A stretch of DNA of 64,000 bases from Clostridium frigidicarnis (GTDB taxonomy: Bacteria; Bacillota; Clostridia; Clostridiales; Clostridiaceae), in the NCBI RefSeq assembly GCF_900111985.1, contig NZ_FOKI01000002.1:1-64000 (forward strand). The letters are read 5' to 3'. The notes under the pieces are model-generated. The model searched no databases. It saw nothing but the letters and a program-made list of their open reading frames with translations, and had not been told where the DNA came from. The position numbers were made by a program, and so were the translations under genes. Shown here one piece after another: positions 24,349 through 33,947 of the stretch. Numbering within the stretch: the first letter of the stretch is position 1; the number at the start of each line of letters is the position of its first letter.

Positions 24349-26175
24349 TTGGCATTATATTTATTAGCTATATTTTTTATAAGCATAAGATTAGGAGTTT
24401 TTTTCTTAACAGTGCCAGCTTTCTTTCCAACAGGAACACCTAAACCTTTAAAGGTAGGTTTTTCATTAATACTTGCTTATATGGTAGTGCCAACTATAGA
24501 TTATTCAATCTTAAATGACTTAGCCAATTGGTATAATGTTATTATAATTGTAATAAATGAAACCATGGCGGGACTTTTTTTAGCAGTATCTACAATATTT
24601 GCATTTGAGATAATACAAATGGCGGGAGCTTTTATGGATTTCCAAATAGGACTATCTATGTTATCAGCTTATGATCCAAATACAAAGAAATCATCTACAT
24701 TATTGGAAAGAATAATGTTTTGGGTAGGGATTATGATTTTTTTTATAATAGATGGTCACCACATACTTATAAGAGCTTTAATAGAAAGTTTTAATGTGGT
24801 AAAGCTGGGGAATTCCATAGTATTTCAAGATACCATAATGGCAGTTATAGAGAATTTTATAAAGTATTTTAGTATAGGATTGAAAATAGCAATACCAATC
24901 GTATTGATAATTATAATAGCAGACTTAGTTTTAGGATTAGTTTCTAGAACAGTACCGCAACTTAATGTAATGATTTTAGGGTTACCTGTAAAAATATTAG
25001 TAGGTCTTACAGCTTTTACATTTGCATTACCTATGATAATAAATGCTATTCAATATGTTATTGAAAGTTTTCCAGACCTAATTAAGAATATATACAAGGT
25101 ATTACCACTAATAATTATATTTTCAAATGATAAAACAGAAGAAGCAACACCAAAGAAGCTTAGTGATGCACGAAAAAAAGGTCAGGTACCTAGAAGTAAA
25201 GAAATTTCAGTTGCATTTACATTAGGAGCAATAACATTAATTTTAATGTCTTTAAATTCATACATAATACAAGAATCATTGACATCACTACAATTTTCAT
25301 TAAGTAATATACTTAATGATGAGATTAATTATTTGAACTTACAAAAAATACTATTAAAGTTTATAGTTGATTTTGCAAAAGTTTATTTACCAATAGCTAT
25401 ACCTATTATGGTTGTAGGTGTTTTTTCTAGTGTTGCACAGACAGGTTTAATGCTAACTACAGAACCATTAAAACCATCATTTTCAAAAATAAATCCTATA
25501 AACGGGTTTAAAAAAATGTTTTCAGTGAAAAGTGTTATGGATTTAGCAAAAAACTTGGTTGTAATTACTATAGTCGGATATATTGGTTATAGCTTTATAC
25601 TAAGTAACTATATTAATATAATGGATACCATTAATATTAATATTAATTCTGTTTTGCCAAAGGCTATGGATTTAGTAGTTTCTATATTTTTTAAAGTAAC
25701 TTTAGTACTTGTAGTTATAGCGATTATAGATTTTGTATTCCAAATAAGGCAGTTTAAGAAAGAAATGAGAATGTCCAAACAAGAGATAAAAGAAGAATTT
25801 AAACAAGCAGAAGGAGATCCACAAGTAAAATCTAAAATAAGACAAAAACAAAGAGAAATGGTAACTAAAAGAATGATGCAGGCGGTTCCAGAAGCTACAG
25901 TTATTATAACAAACCCAACCCATCTTGCAATAGCATTGAAATATGAAGAAGGAGGTAATGAAGCACCTAAAGTTATAGCAAAGGGTGCTGATCATGTAGC
26001 CTTAAGAATAAAAGAAAAAGCAAAAGAACATGAAATACCTATAATAGAAAACAAACCACTAGCAAGGCTTATATATGAGAAGGTTGATTTGGATAGAGAG
26101 GTGCCAGAAGATATGTATGTTGCAGTGGCAGAAGTTCTAGCTGTGGTTTATAAGATGAAAAAGAAAAAAAGCTAA
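24349..26175 (+). CDS. fliR-flhB: Fused export gate protein FliR-FlhB
   Basis: This 608-residue protein is a natural fusion. Residues 1 to about 258 are FliR (multiple helices, FDFQIGLSMLSAYDPN-like segment near 98). From about 259 FlhB begins (SNDKTEEATPKKLSDARKKG). FlhB keeps the self-cleavage site N522-P-T-H525, which controls the switch from hook to filament export. Such fusions are known in Clostridium. The start is TTG 24349 after GGAGGG. No frameshift or internal stop separates the halves. Confidence 0.95.
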   Translation: MALYLLAIFFISIRLGVFFLTVPAFFPTGTPKPLKVGFSLILAYMVVPTIDYSILNDLANWYNVIIIVINETMAGLFLAVSTIFAFEIIQMAGAFMDFQIGLSMLSAYDPNTKKSSTLLERIMFWVGIMIFFIIDGHHILIRALIESFNVVKLGNSIVFQDTIMAVIENFIKYFSIGLKIAIPIVLIIIIADLVLGLVSRTVPQLNVMILGLPVKILVGLTAFTFALPMIINAIQYVIESFPDLIKNIYKVLPLIIIFSNDKTEEATPKKLSDARKKGQVPRSKEISVAFTLGAITLILMSLNSYIIQESLTSLQFSLSNILNDEINYLNLQKILLKFIVDFAKVYLPIAIPIMVVGVFSSVAQTGLMLTTEPLKPSFSKINPINGFKKMFSVKSVMDLAKNLVVITIVGYIGYSFILSNYINIMDTINININSVLPKAMDLVVSIFFKVTLVLVVIAIIDFVFQIRQFKKEMRMSKQEIKEEFKQAEGDPQVKSKIRQKQREMVTKRMMQAVPEATVIITNPTHLAIALKYEEGGNEAPKVIAKGADHVALRIKEKAKEHEIPIIENKPLARLIYEKVDLDREVPEDMYVAVAEVLAVVYKMKKKKS

Positions 26176-26187
26176 AGGGTGATAATA

Positions 26188-28257
26188 TTGTCAGAAGGAA
26201 AAATAAGTAAAATAAATTTAAAAGGTAGATATGATATATTAGTAGCATTTTTAGTAATTGCTATTGTTTTAATGATTATAATACCTATGCCTCCTATGAT
26301 TCTAGATATACTTCTAGCTGTAAATATAACAATATCTGTAGTTATTATATTACTTACTATGTTTACAACAGAAGTATTGCAGTTTTCAGTGTTTCCAACA
26401 CTATTACTTATAACAACATTATTTAGATTGGCCCTTAATGTTTCTTCCACAAGACTTATATTATCAGAAAGATATGCGGGAGACATAATAGAAGCCTTTG
26501 GTAGTTTCGTTGTAGGAAACAACTATGTTGTAGGTATAATAATCTTCTTAATTATAGTAATTATTCAATTTGTAGTTATTACTAATGGTGCTGGTAGGGT
26601 ATCTGAGGTATCAGCAAGATTTACATTAGATGCTATGCCGGGTAAACAAATGAGTATAGATGCAGATTTAAATGCAGGTCTTATAGATGAAATGCAAGCT
26701 AAAGAAAGAAGAACGAATCTTCAAAAAGAAGCTGACTTTTATGGAGCGATGGATGGTGCGTCTAAGTTTGTAAAAGGAGACGCTATAGCAGGAATTATTG
26801 TAACAATAATAAACATACTAGGTGGAATAATTATTGGTGTTGCTATGTTTAAAATGGATATAGGACAGGCCGCAACAACATATGTAAGACTTACAGTTGG
26901 AGATGGACTTGTAGGCCAAATACCTGCACTTTTGATATCAACAGCTTCAGGTATACTGGTAACTAGATCAGGAAACAACGATAATTTAGGAACAGCCTTA
27001 ACAGGTCAATTATCAGCGTTTCCAATAGTTTTTGCGTTAGGTTCAGTAGTATTATTTTCATTAGCAATAATACCAGGACTTCCAACAGTACCGTTTTTAA
27101 TTTTATCAGCTGCAATGGCATTCTTTGCATATACATTATTCAAAGAAGAACAAGAAAAAGCTAGTATGGAAATTGAAAGAGAAGAAGCTGAAATTATAGA
27201 AACAGAAACTAGGGAACCAGAAAATGTGATGAATTTAATACATGTAGAACCTATGGAAGTTGAAATAGGCTATGGACTTATACCTCTAGCTGATGATAGT
27301 AGCGGGGGAGATTTATTACAAAGAATTGCATCAGTTAGAAGACAATGTGCAATTGAAATGGGAATAGTTGTACAGCCTATAAGAATAAGAGACAATTTGC
27401 AAATAAAAAACAATGATTATGTAATAAAGATAAGAGGAACAATGGTTGCAAAGGGAGACCTTATGCCTAATATGCTACTTTGTATGGATCCTTCAAATGA
27501 AGAAGCTCAAATGCAGGGTATAAAAACTGTAGAGCCTACGTTTAATCTTCCAGCTCTTTGGATAAATCATGATCAAAGGGAAGATGCTGAAATTAAAGGA
27601 TATACAGTTGTAGATCCAACAACGGTAATGGTTACTCATTTAACAGAAACAATAAAAGTACACTGTTATGAGCTTCTTGGAAGACAAGAGGTTAAGACAA
27701 TAATAGATTCGGTAAAAGAAAAATATGGAGCTGTAGTAGAAGAACTTATACCAGACCTTATGACTATAGGCGAGGTTCAAAAGGTATTACAGAACTTGTT
27801 AAAAGAAAAAGTTCCAATAAAAGATATGGTTACAATACTAGAATCTTTAGCGGATAATTCAAGAAATACAAAGGATGTAGAACTGCTTACTGAATATGTA
27901 AGGTTCTCATTAGCAAGGACTATATGCAATAACTTAGTTAATGAAGAAAATGCAATAGTAGTAGCTACTTTAGATGGGTATATAGAGGATATTGTAGGAA
28001 ATAATCTTCAAAAATCTCCTCATGGAACATTCCCAGCAGTTGATCCAGACACCACAGGAAGAATTTTAAATGGAATTAGAAATGTTTTAGAAACAGTGTA
28101 TTTTAATGATAATACACCAGTGCTTCTTGTTTCACCTAAGATAAGGCCAGCATTTAAAAAACTTATAGAAATGGTATATCCTCATGTAGTGGTTTTATCA
28201 TTAAATGAGATACCAAATGATGTAGAAATAAGAACTGAAGGAGTTGTTTCAATATAA
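26188..28257 (+). CDS. flhA: Flagellar export gate protein FlhA
   Basis: This protein of about 689 residues has eight or so transmembrane helices in the first 330 residues and a large cytoplasmic domain that docks chaperone-substrate complexes. The family signature is GNNYVVGIIIFLI and RVSEVSARFTLDAMPGKQMS with DADLNAGLID. I chose TTG 26188, 5 bases after AAAGGGTGA; GTG 26179 lies within that ribosome site. It follows flhB by 12 bases. Confidence 0.96.
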   Translation: MSEGKISKINLKGRYDILVAFLVIAIVLMIIIPMPPMILDILLAVNITISVVIILLTMFTTEVLQFSVFPTLLLITTLFRLALNVSSTRLILSERYAGDIIEAFGSFVVGNNYVVGIIIFLIIVIIQFVVITNGAGRVSEVSARFTLDAMPGKQMSIDADLNAGLIDEMQAKERRTNLQKEADFYGAMDGASKFVKGDAIAGIIVTIINILGGIIIGVAMFKMDIGQAATTYVRLTVGDGLVGQIPALLISTASGILVTRSGNNDNLGTALTGQLSAFPIVFALGSVVLFSLAIIPGLPTVPFLILSAAMAFFAYTLFKEEQEKASMEIEREEAEIIETETREPENVMNLIHVEPMEVEIGYGLIPLADDSSGGDLLQRIASVRRQCAIEMGIVVQPIRIRDNLQIKNNDYVIKIRGTMVAKGDLMPNMLLCMDPSNEEAQMQGIKTVEPTFNLPALWINHDQREDAEIKGYTVVDPTTVMVTHLTETIKVHCYELLGRQEVKTIIDSVKEKYGAVVEELIPDLMTIGEVQKVLQNLLKEKVPIKDMVTILESLADNSRNTKDVELLTEYVRFSLARTICNNLVNEENAIVVATLDGYIEDIVGNNLQKSPHGTFPAVDPDTTGRILNGIRNVLETVYFNDNTPVLLVSPKIRPAFKKLIEMVYPHVVVLSLNEIPNDVEIRTEGVVSI

Positions 28258-28258
28258 A

Positions 28259-29431
28259 ATGGTTATTAAGAAGTTTATAGTCGGAAACATGAATGAAGCC
28301 ATGATTAAAATGAAACAGGAACTAGGAAAAGATGCAGTTATTTTAAGCCAAAGAAAAATAAGAAGACCTGGATTTAAAGGCTTATTTGCTAAGAAGGTAT
28401 TTGAAGTAACAGCTTGTGTTGACAATGAAGCTCCTAAAGAAGAACCTTCATCTAAAAGTTTTGAAGCTTTAAAAAGAGCAATGGAATTTGCAAAAAGCAA
28501 TATTGAGAGAAATGAAAAAGTGGAAGAAAGTTCTAAGCAATTTGTAAAAAATGAGAATATTAAGTACAAAAGGGATAATTTTAATGATGGCGAATACATA
28601 CTAAAGGAAGTTAAAGAAATGAAAGATTTAGTAACATCTTTAGCTACCAATATATCTAAGAATGAGCCAAGTGAAGAAAAAATTAAACTTCAGGAGTTTA
28701 AAGAATATTTAATGGATTTAGACATAGATAAAAGTGTCATGGAAAAAATATTAGAAGAGATTAAAGAGGGGGAGGATAGAGAACTTAAATTAAAAGAAAT
28801 ATTAAGAGAAATGTTAAATGTAGATGTTCCATCAAATAATGGAGTTATGGTTTTAGTAGGACCAACAGGAGTTGGGAAAACTACGACTATAGCAAAACTT
28901 GCAGGAAAGCTTTCTCTTGTTGATAAAAAGAAAGTAGGGCTTATAACTATAGATACTTATAGAATAGGAGCTGTAGAGCAACTTAAGACCTATGGGGAAA
29001 TTATAAATATTCCTTTTAAGGTAGTTATGACACCAAAAGAAATGGATGATGCATTAAAATCCATGAGTAATTGTGATGTTATTTTGGTTGATACTACAGG
29101 AAGAAGTAGTAAAAATATTATGCAAATCTCGGAGCTTAGATCATTTATAGATAAGATAGAAGAAAAACATGTATTTTTAGTAATCAGTTCTATTACTAAG
29201 AGTAAAGATATAGAAGCTATATTAAATGGATATAGCTCTTTAAATTATTCAAGTTTAATAATAACTAAACTTGATGAGACTTCAAGCTATGGCTCGATAC
29301 TTAGTATAACGAACAAAAGCAATAAGAATATATCTTATATAACAACAGGTCAAAGTGTACCAGATGACATAAAAAATCCTGATCAGGAAGAGTTAGTAAG
29401 GCTTATTCTAGGAGAAGAGAGTGTATGTTAG
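28259..29431 (+). CDS. flhF: Flagellar SRP-like GTPase FlhF
   Basis: This 390-residue GTPase helps place or number flagella. It has an N-terminal basic region, then the SRP NG domain with Walker A (LVGPTGVGKTTTIAKLAG, about residues 199-216), ITIDTYRIGAVEQLKTY, DTTGRS and TKLDETSSYG. The start ATG 28259 gives MVIKKFIVGNMNEAM, the typical FlhF opening. The next in-frame codon upstream, TTG 28244, directly abuts AAGGAG. It overlaps flhG by 7 bases. Confidence 0.95.
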   Translation: MVIKKFIVGNMNEAMIKMKQELGKDAVILSQRKIRRPGFKGLFAKKVFEVTACVDNEAPKEEPSSKSFEALKRAMEFAKSNIERNEKVEESSKQFVKNENIKYKRDNFNDGEYILKEVKEMKDLVTSLATNISKNEPSEEKIKLQEFKEYLMDLDIDKSVMEKILEEIKEGEDRELKLKEILREMLNVDVPSNNGVMVLVGPTGVGKTTTIAKLAGKLSLVDKKKVGLITIDTYRIGAVEQLKTYGEIINIPFKVVMTPKEMDDALKSMSNCDVILVDTTGRSSKNIMQISELRSFIDKIEEKHVFLVISSITKSKDIEAILNGYSSLNYSSLIITKLDETSSYGSILSITNKSNKNISYITTGQSVPDDIKNPDQEELVRLILGEESVC

Positions 29432-30282
29432 ATCAAGCGGAAAATTTAAGGAAATTGGCACAAGGCATTGAAGAAAAACCAAAGCCTAAAATGATCACTG
29501 TTACCTCTGGAAAAGGTGGAGTTGGTAAGAGTAATTTAGTTGTTAACTTAGCAATATGCCTTCAGAATATGGGGAAGAGAGTAATGATTTTTGATGCTGA
29601 TATAGGTATGGGAAATGATGATATATTAATGGGGATAGTAAGTGATTACAATGTGTTTGATGTTATATTAAATGGAATGTCAATAAATGATGTAATAAAA
29701 GATGGCTTATATGGAGTGAAGCTTTTAGCTGGAGGGACAGGACTCAATAGAGTTGAGGATTTGGATGAAAGCAAAAGGAAATATTTTCTGAAAAAGCTAG
29801 AGGAAATCAATGATGTAGATTATATATTAATGGATACAGGGGCCGGTATAAATAGAAGTGTTCTAGCTTTTATAGCAGCAGCAGATGAAACAATAGTTAT
29901 AACAACACCTGAGCCAACATCCATGACTGATGCATATAGTTTAGTTAAGGCAATAAGTCATTTTAATTTAAAATCAAGAATAAGTTTAGTGGTTAATAGA
30001 GTAATGGATGAGAATGAGGGTAATCTTACATTTAATAAATTTAAATCAGCAGTAACAAGGTTTTTAAAAGTCGATATAGATCTTATAGGGCTAATATGGG
30101 AAGATAGAAAAGTTACAATGTCTGTTAGAGAACAAAAACCTTTTGTAGTAGGATATCCTAATTGTCATGCAAGTATAGACATAAAATATATTGCAAAAAA
30201 AATAATTGGAAATACTAAAAATAATAATACTGGAAGTGGCTTTAAAGAAGTATTTAAGAAAATTTTTAATATATTTTCATAA
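29425..30282 (+). CDS. flhG: MinD-like ATPase FlhG (YlxH)
   Basis: This 285-residue ParA/MinD-family ATPase pairs with FlhF to set flagellar number. It has the deviant Walker A TSGKGGVGKSN (about 27-37), FDADIGMGNDDILMG and DTGAGINRSV. The N-terminal LDQAENLRKLAQ matches the FlhF-activating DQAxxLR motif of FlhG. It overlaps flhF. Confidence 0.95.
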   Translation: MLDQAENLRKLAQGIEEKPKPKMITVTSGKGGVGKSNLVVNLAICLQNMGKRVMIFDADIGMGNDDILMGIVSDYNVFDVILNGMSINDVIKDGLYGVKLLAGGTGLNRVEDLDESKRKYFLKKLEEINDVDYILMDTGAGINRSVLAFIAAADETIVITTPEPTSMTDAYSLVKAISHFNLKSRISLVVNRVMDENEGNLTFNKFKSAVTRFLKVDIDLIGLIWEDRKVTMSVREQKPFVVGYPNCHASIDIKYIAKKIIGNTKNNNTGSGFKEVFKKIFNIFS

Positions 30283-30306
30283 AACATTTGAGGGGTGTAA
30301 GACTTG

Positions 30307-30939
30307 ATGAGAATTGATATGGATGTAAATGGGAAGTTGGATTTGTACTGGAATGATGAGATTTTTAAAACAGATGTACAAGATGTTACAGAGGAGTATA
30401 TAGCAATAGGAATACCAATGCATAATGGATCATATTTAGCTTTAGCTAAGGGAGATTTAATAGAATTAGTATATTATGATGATCTTTCTCTTTATGGTTT
30501 TACAAGTGAAGTAATAGGTAGAAGTAGAGAGGGAATGGTTCACCAAATATTTATTAAGCATCCAGAAAGCTGGAGAAAAATACAAAGAAGAAACTTTGTA
30601 AGGGTTGGAATTATTCAATATATAAATTATGAAGTTTTAAAAGACGGAGACTATAGTGAAAAGAAAAATGGAATAATAATTGACTTAAGTGGGGGCGGAC
30701 TAAGATTAAAAACAGCAGAGAAATTAGGTCAAGGTGATATTATTAGAGTTTTTATAAAAAATGAAGAAGTTAACATAGTTGGTAATGGTAAAATTGTAAG
30801 AATCGAAAAAGATACAGATGGAAGATTTTTATATGGAGTGAGCTTTGAGGAAATAGATGGATTAAGCAGAGAAAGAGTAATACAATATGTATTTAATATT
30901 ATGAGAAAACAAAGGAAATTAGCTTTGAAGGAGGAGTAA
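30307..30939 (+). CDS. PilZ-domain c-di-GMP receptor (YcgR-like flagellar brake)
   Basis: This protein of about 210 residues has an N-terminal YcgR/YpfB domain and a C-terminal PilZ domain from about residue 95. The c-di-GMP binding motifs are intact: RRNFVRVG and DLSGGGLRL. In Bacillus the homologue slows the motor by acting on MotA. ATG 30307 is preferred, 9 bases after AGGGGTG; TTG 30304 is possible. Its place between flhG and fliA links second-messenger sensing to the flagellar operon. Confidence 0.92.
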   Translation: MRIDMDVNGKLDLYWNDEIFKTDVQDVTEEYIAIGIPMHNGSYLALAKGDLIELVYYDDLSLYGFTSEVIGRSREGMVHQIFIKHPESWRKIQRRNFVRVGIIQYINYEVLKDGDYSEKKNGIIIDLSGGGLRLKTAEKLGQGDIIRVFIKNEEVNIVGNGKIVRIEKDTDGRFLYGVSFEEIDGLSRERVIQYVFNIMRKQRKLALKEE

Positions 30940-30941
30940 CG

Positions 30942-31667
30942 TTGGCTACTGTTAGTGCTTTAGATTTAAGAGAACAAGTAATAAAGAAGTATATACCCCT
31001 AGTTAAGTATATAGCTTCTAGAGTTATAATTGGGAAAACTAAATATATAGAATTTGATGATCTTGTGGGATATGGCATGCTAGGGCTTATGGATGCACTA
31101 AGTAAGTTTGATGAAGAGAAGGGAATGAAATTTTCAACTTATGCATCTATAAGAATTAGAGGGTCTATGATTGATGAAATAAGAAGAATAAGTCCTATTT
31201 CAAAGGGAGCAATGGATAAATTAAACAGATATAATGAGGCTGTAGAAGGTCTACAAAAGTCCTTAATGAGAGAACCCAATAATGAGGAAATCGCTAAAGC
31301 ACTAGGAGTATCACTAGGAGATGTTACAGAAGTAGAAAAGTATATAAACTATATATCTGTAGCTTCACTAGAAGACTTAATATTCTCAAATGATGAGGAT
31401 ATGACATTGATAACAACTATTGAGGATAGAAATAGTCCTAGCCCCGAAAAGGCTATGGAGGAAAAAGAAGAACTAGAGATTCTAGTAAAGGCAATAGACC
31501 TGTTAAATGAAAAAGATAAGTTGGTAGTAAGCTTATATTACTATGAGGAACTTACGTTAAAAGAAATAGGTAAAATACTTGAAGTTTCAGAATCAAGGGT
31601 TTGTCAAATACATTCAAGAGCTATAATTAATTTGAAGAAAGCTATTAAAAAGCTTAAATATGATTAG
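30942..31667 (+). CDS. fliA: RNA polymerase sigma-28 factor FliA (SigD)
   Basis: This 241-residue motility sigma factor has region 2 (FDDLVGYGMLGLMDALSKFD, KFSTYASIRIRGSMIDEIRR) and region 4 (LTLKEIGKILEVSESRVCQIHSRA). It should read the TAAA-N15-nCGATAA promoters found before flagellin 1. The start is TTG 30942 after AAGGAGGAG. FlgM, its usual anti-sigma factor, is not in this window and probably lies just upstream. Confidence 0.96.
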   Translation: MATVSALDLREQVIKKYIPLVKYIASRVIIGKTKYIEFDDLVGYGMLGLMDALSKFDEEKGMKFSTYASIRIRGSMIDEIRRISPISKGAMDKLNRYNEAVEGLQKSLMREPNNEEIAKALGVSLGDVTEVEKYINYISVASLEDLIFSNDEDMTLITTIEDRNSPSPEKAMEEKEELEILVKAIDLLNEKDKLVVSLYYYEELTLKEIGKILEVSESRVCQIHSRAIINLKKAIKKLKYD

Positions 31668-31680
31668 GAGCGGGAAAAAC

Positions 31681-32106
31681 ATGCCTATTTTATTACTTGG
31701 AATAGGGGTTGCATTAATAATACTTAATGTAAAATCTATAAAAAATGAAAAAAATAAAAATTTGAATTTTAGTGAAGTGTTAAAAGAGAAGGAAAATAAT
31801 ATATCTGATGTGGAAGTCAAGGTAATAGAGCTAAGAAGAGAGATTGCAGAAACTATACTTGAGCTTCAAAAAGATATTGAAGATATTAAAGAGTTAGTTA
31901 AAGTGGACGAATATAAAACTATAAAGCCTACCCAAGTTAATGTTGAGAATACAAAAGATGATATTACCATGAATGAAATTAAGGGTGATAAAAGTAGACA
32001 AGTAATGGAACTTTTACATAATGGATTAAGTGATGATGACGTATGTAAGGAACTTAACATAGGAAAGGGTGAGCTTTTATTAATAAGAAAATTATTGGAA
32101 AATTAA
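31681..32106 (+). CDS. Membrane-anchored coiled-coil protein, DUF6115-like
   Basis: This 141-residue protein has an N-terminal hydrophobic helix (PILLLGIGVALIILNV), a charged coiled coil (about 25-75), and a C-terminal helix-turn-helix-like end (VMELLHNGLSDDDVCKELNIGKGELLLIRKLL). Proteins of this layout occur after fliA in clostridial flagellar operons; function is unknown. ATG 31681 is chosen, 10 bases after AGGAG. ATG 31660 would precede the ribosome site. Confidence 0.75.
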   Translation: MPILLLGIGVALIILNVKSIKNEKNKNLNFSEVLKEKENNISDVEVKVIELRREIAETILELQKDIEDIKELVKVDEYKTIKPTQVNVENTKDDITMNEIKGDKSRQVMELLHNGLSDDDVCKELNIGKGELLLIRKLLEN

Positions 32107-32126
32107 AACAAAGCCTAAAAGTATTT

Positions 32127-32318
32127 ATGGATAGAAAAGTTTTATTTGGAATAGGTATAGGAATTATTATAGGAACATTATTTATGATTAGCTATAAATT
32201 TTCAATGACATTAAACCAAGAGGAAATTGAAAATAAAGCGAGAAATTTAGGAATGGATTATCCTTCAGAATTTAAGGTTATAAACAAGGATAAAAAGGAG
32301 GTGAATGGAAATGATTAG
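32127..32318 (+). CDS. Small single-pass membrane protein
   Basis: This 63-residue protein of unknown function has one hydrophobic helix (about 5-28, with GIGIGIIIGTLFMIS) and a short polar tail. No good ribosome site precedes ATG 32127, so translation may be coupled to the upstream gene, which ends 20 bases earlier. The last codons contain the AAGGAGGTGA ribosome site of flgF, and its stop overlaps the flgF start by 8 bases. That arrangement supports it as a real operon member. Confidence 0.6.
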   Translation: MDRKVLFGIGIGIIIGTLFMISYKFSMTLNQEEIENKARNLGMDYPSEFKVINKDKKEVNGND

Positions 32319-33081
32319 ATCACTATATACAGCTGTATCAGGCCTTATAACCCAAGAAGCTAAACAGGATATAATAACTAGTAACTTAGCTAATGCCAAT
32401 ACCACAGGATATAAATCAGAGAATTTAGCAGTAAAGAAATTTGAAGATGTACTTCTATCAAACTATGATAAAAAGGTGTTAAATAAGAATCAAAAAAATA
32501 CTTTGGGTACAATAAGCTTAGGGTCAAAAATAGATGAGACTTTAAGCTATTTTACTCAAGGAACTTTAGTAGATACTAATAGTGCTACTGATTTTGGTTT
32601 ATATGGTAGAGGATTCTTTACAGTTCAAGGTCAAAATGGCTCTACATACTATACAAGAGATGGAGGATTTCATGTAGATCTTCAAGGATATCTTACAAGT
32701 AAAGATGGTTATAGAGTCTTAGGAATTGGAGCTAATGGCCAACAACAGCCTATATATGTTGGGGATGGTAAATTAAGTGTAGATAAGAGTGGAAATATAG
32801 CTATAAATGGTAATAATACATATAAATTTGCTATTTCAGACTTTGAAAACTATGATAGTTTAAAGAAAGTTGGAGATAACCTTTATTCAGGACAAAATGC
32901 TACACTAAGCCAAAATTTTATGGTTAATCAAAATTCATTAGAAGCTTCTAATGTAAATACTGTAAGTGAAATGGTTAATATGATGACTACAATGAGACAG
33001 TTTGAAACAAATCAAAAGATGGTCCAGATGATAGATGAATCTTTAGGTAAAGCTGTTAATGAAGTTGGAGTAGTAAGATAG
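32311..33081 (+). CDS. flgF: Flagellar hook-basal body protein FlgF
   Basis: This 256-residue rod protein begins MIRSLYTAVSGLITQEAKQD, with ITSNLANANTTGYKSE following. It ends in the matching C-terminal helix (EASNVNTVSEMVNMMTTMRQFE). The middle has the FlgE/F/G fold pattern DFGLYGRGFFTVQ. ATG 32311 is favoured, with AAGGAGGTGA ending 6 bases before it. It corresponds to flhO in B. subtilis. Confidence 0.9.
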   Translation: MIRSLYTAVSGLITQEAKQDIITSNLANANTTGYKSENLAVKKFEDVLLSNYDKKVLNKNQKNTLGTISLGSKIDETLSYFTQGTLVDTNSATDFGLYGRGFFTVQGQNGSTYYTRDGGFHVDLQGYLTSKDGYRVLGIGANGQQQPIYVGDGKLSVDKSGNIAINGNNTYKFAISDFENYDSLKKVGDNLYSGQNATLSQNFMVNQNSLEASNVNTVSEMVNMMTTMRQFETNQKMVQMIDESLGKAVNEVGVVR

Positions 33082-33098
33082 ATTAAAGGAGTAAAATT

Positions 33099-33887
33099 AT
33101 GCTAAGAATTCTTTGGAATAGTACAAGTGGAATGGTTGCAAATCAAGATAAGTTAGATGCTATATCTAATAATTTAGCTAATATGCAAACAGATGGATAT
33201 AAAAGGGTTGATGTTTCGTTTAAATCGCTAATGAGTGAAACTTTAAATAGAACAGGTTATCCAATTACTAATAATCCATCAAGGGCTCAAGATCCTTATA
33301 CGGGAACTGGAGTAAGGGCAGATTCATGGTATAGAGATAATAGCCAGGGTGTTCTATTGGATACTAAGAACCCATCAGACTTAGCTATAGAGGGAAATGG
33401 TTATTATAGAGTTACAACTCCAGATGGACAATATGCTTATACAAGAAGTGGAGCATTTATAATAGATGTTAATGGTACTATAGTAGATAGTAGAGGTAAT
33501 AAGCTTGATATACAGTTTGATCAAGGTTTCTCAGAAGATAATGTGAAATTTACTAAGGAAAATTTACTGGTTGATAAAACAGGAAATGTATTCACAAATC
33601 AAAATGGTGAGACTGTTAAAGTAGGGAAGATACCTTTATTTGATAGTATAGGCTCTAATGCTATGTTATCAGTTGGAGAAAGTTTATATATGCCAGTAGA
33701 TGGTGCACAGGTTCATCAGGTTGAAAATTCACTTATACATCAAGGTCTTTTAGAAGGATCAAATGTTGATGCAAGTAAAGAATTTAGTGATTTAATAATG
33801 ACACAAAGAGCATTTCAATTAAGCTCAAAAGGAATTAAAACAGCTGATGAAATGTGGGGAATGGTAAATAATCTAAGAGGTAAATAA
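33099..33887 (+). CDS. flgG: Flagellar basal-body rod protein FlgG
   Basis: This 262-residue distal rod protein begins MLRILWNSTSGMVANQDKLDA with ISNNLANMQTDGYKRVDV. DLAIEGNGYYRVTTPDGQYAYTR, split by one turn, is typical, and the C-terminus ends SNVDASKEFSDLIMTQRAFQLSS. It is the last gene of the flagellar block and is followed 20 bases later by a strong terminator. Confidence 0.92.
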   Translation: MLRILWNSTSGMVANQDKLDAISNNLANMQTDGYKRVDVSFKSLMSETLNRTGYPITNNPSRAQDPYTGTGVRADSWYRDNSQGVLLDTKNPSDLAIEGNGYYRVTTPDGQYAYTRSGAFIIDVNGTIVDSRGNKLDIQFDQGFSEDNVKFTKENLLVDKTGNVFTNQNGETVKVGKIPLFDSIGSNAMLSVGESLYMPVDGAQVHQVENSLIHQGLLEGSNVDASKEFSDLIMTQRAFQLSSKGIKTADEMWGMVNNLRGK

Positions 33888-33906
33888 TTTAATATTTAGA
33901 GTATTA

Positions 33907-33946
33907 AAAGTGGTTGAGTACTTTCATGGTGCTTAATCACTTTTTT
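33907..33946 (+). terminator. Terminator closing the flagellar cluster
   Basis: AAAGTGGTTGAG (33907-33918) pairs with CTTAATCACTTT (33932-33943), 12 bp with two G-U pairs, followed by a T-run. Confidence 0.88.
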
Positions 33947-33947
33947 G

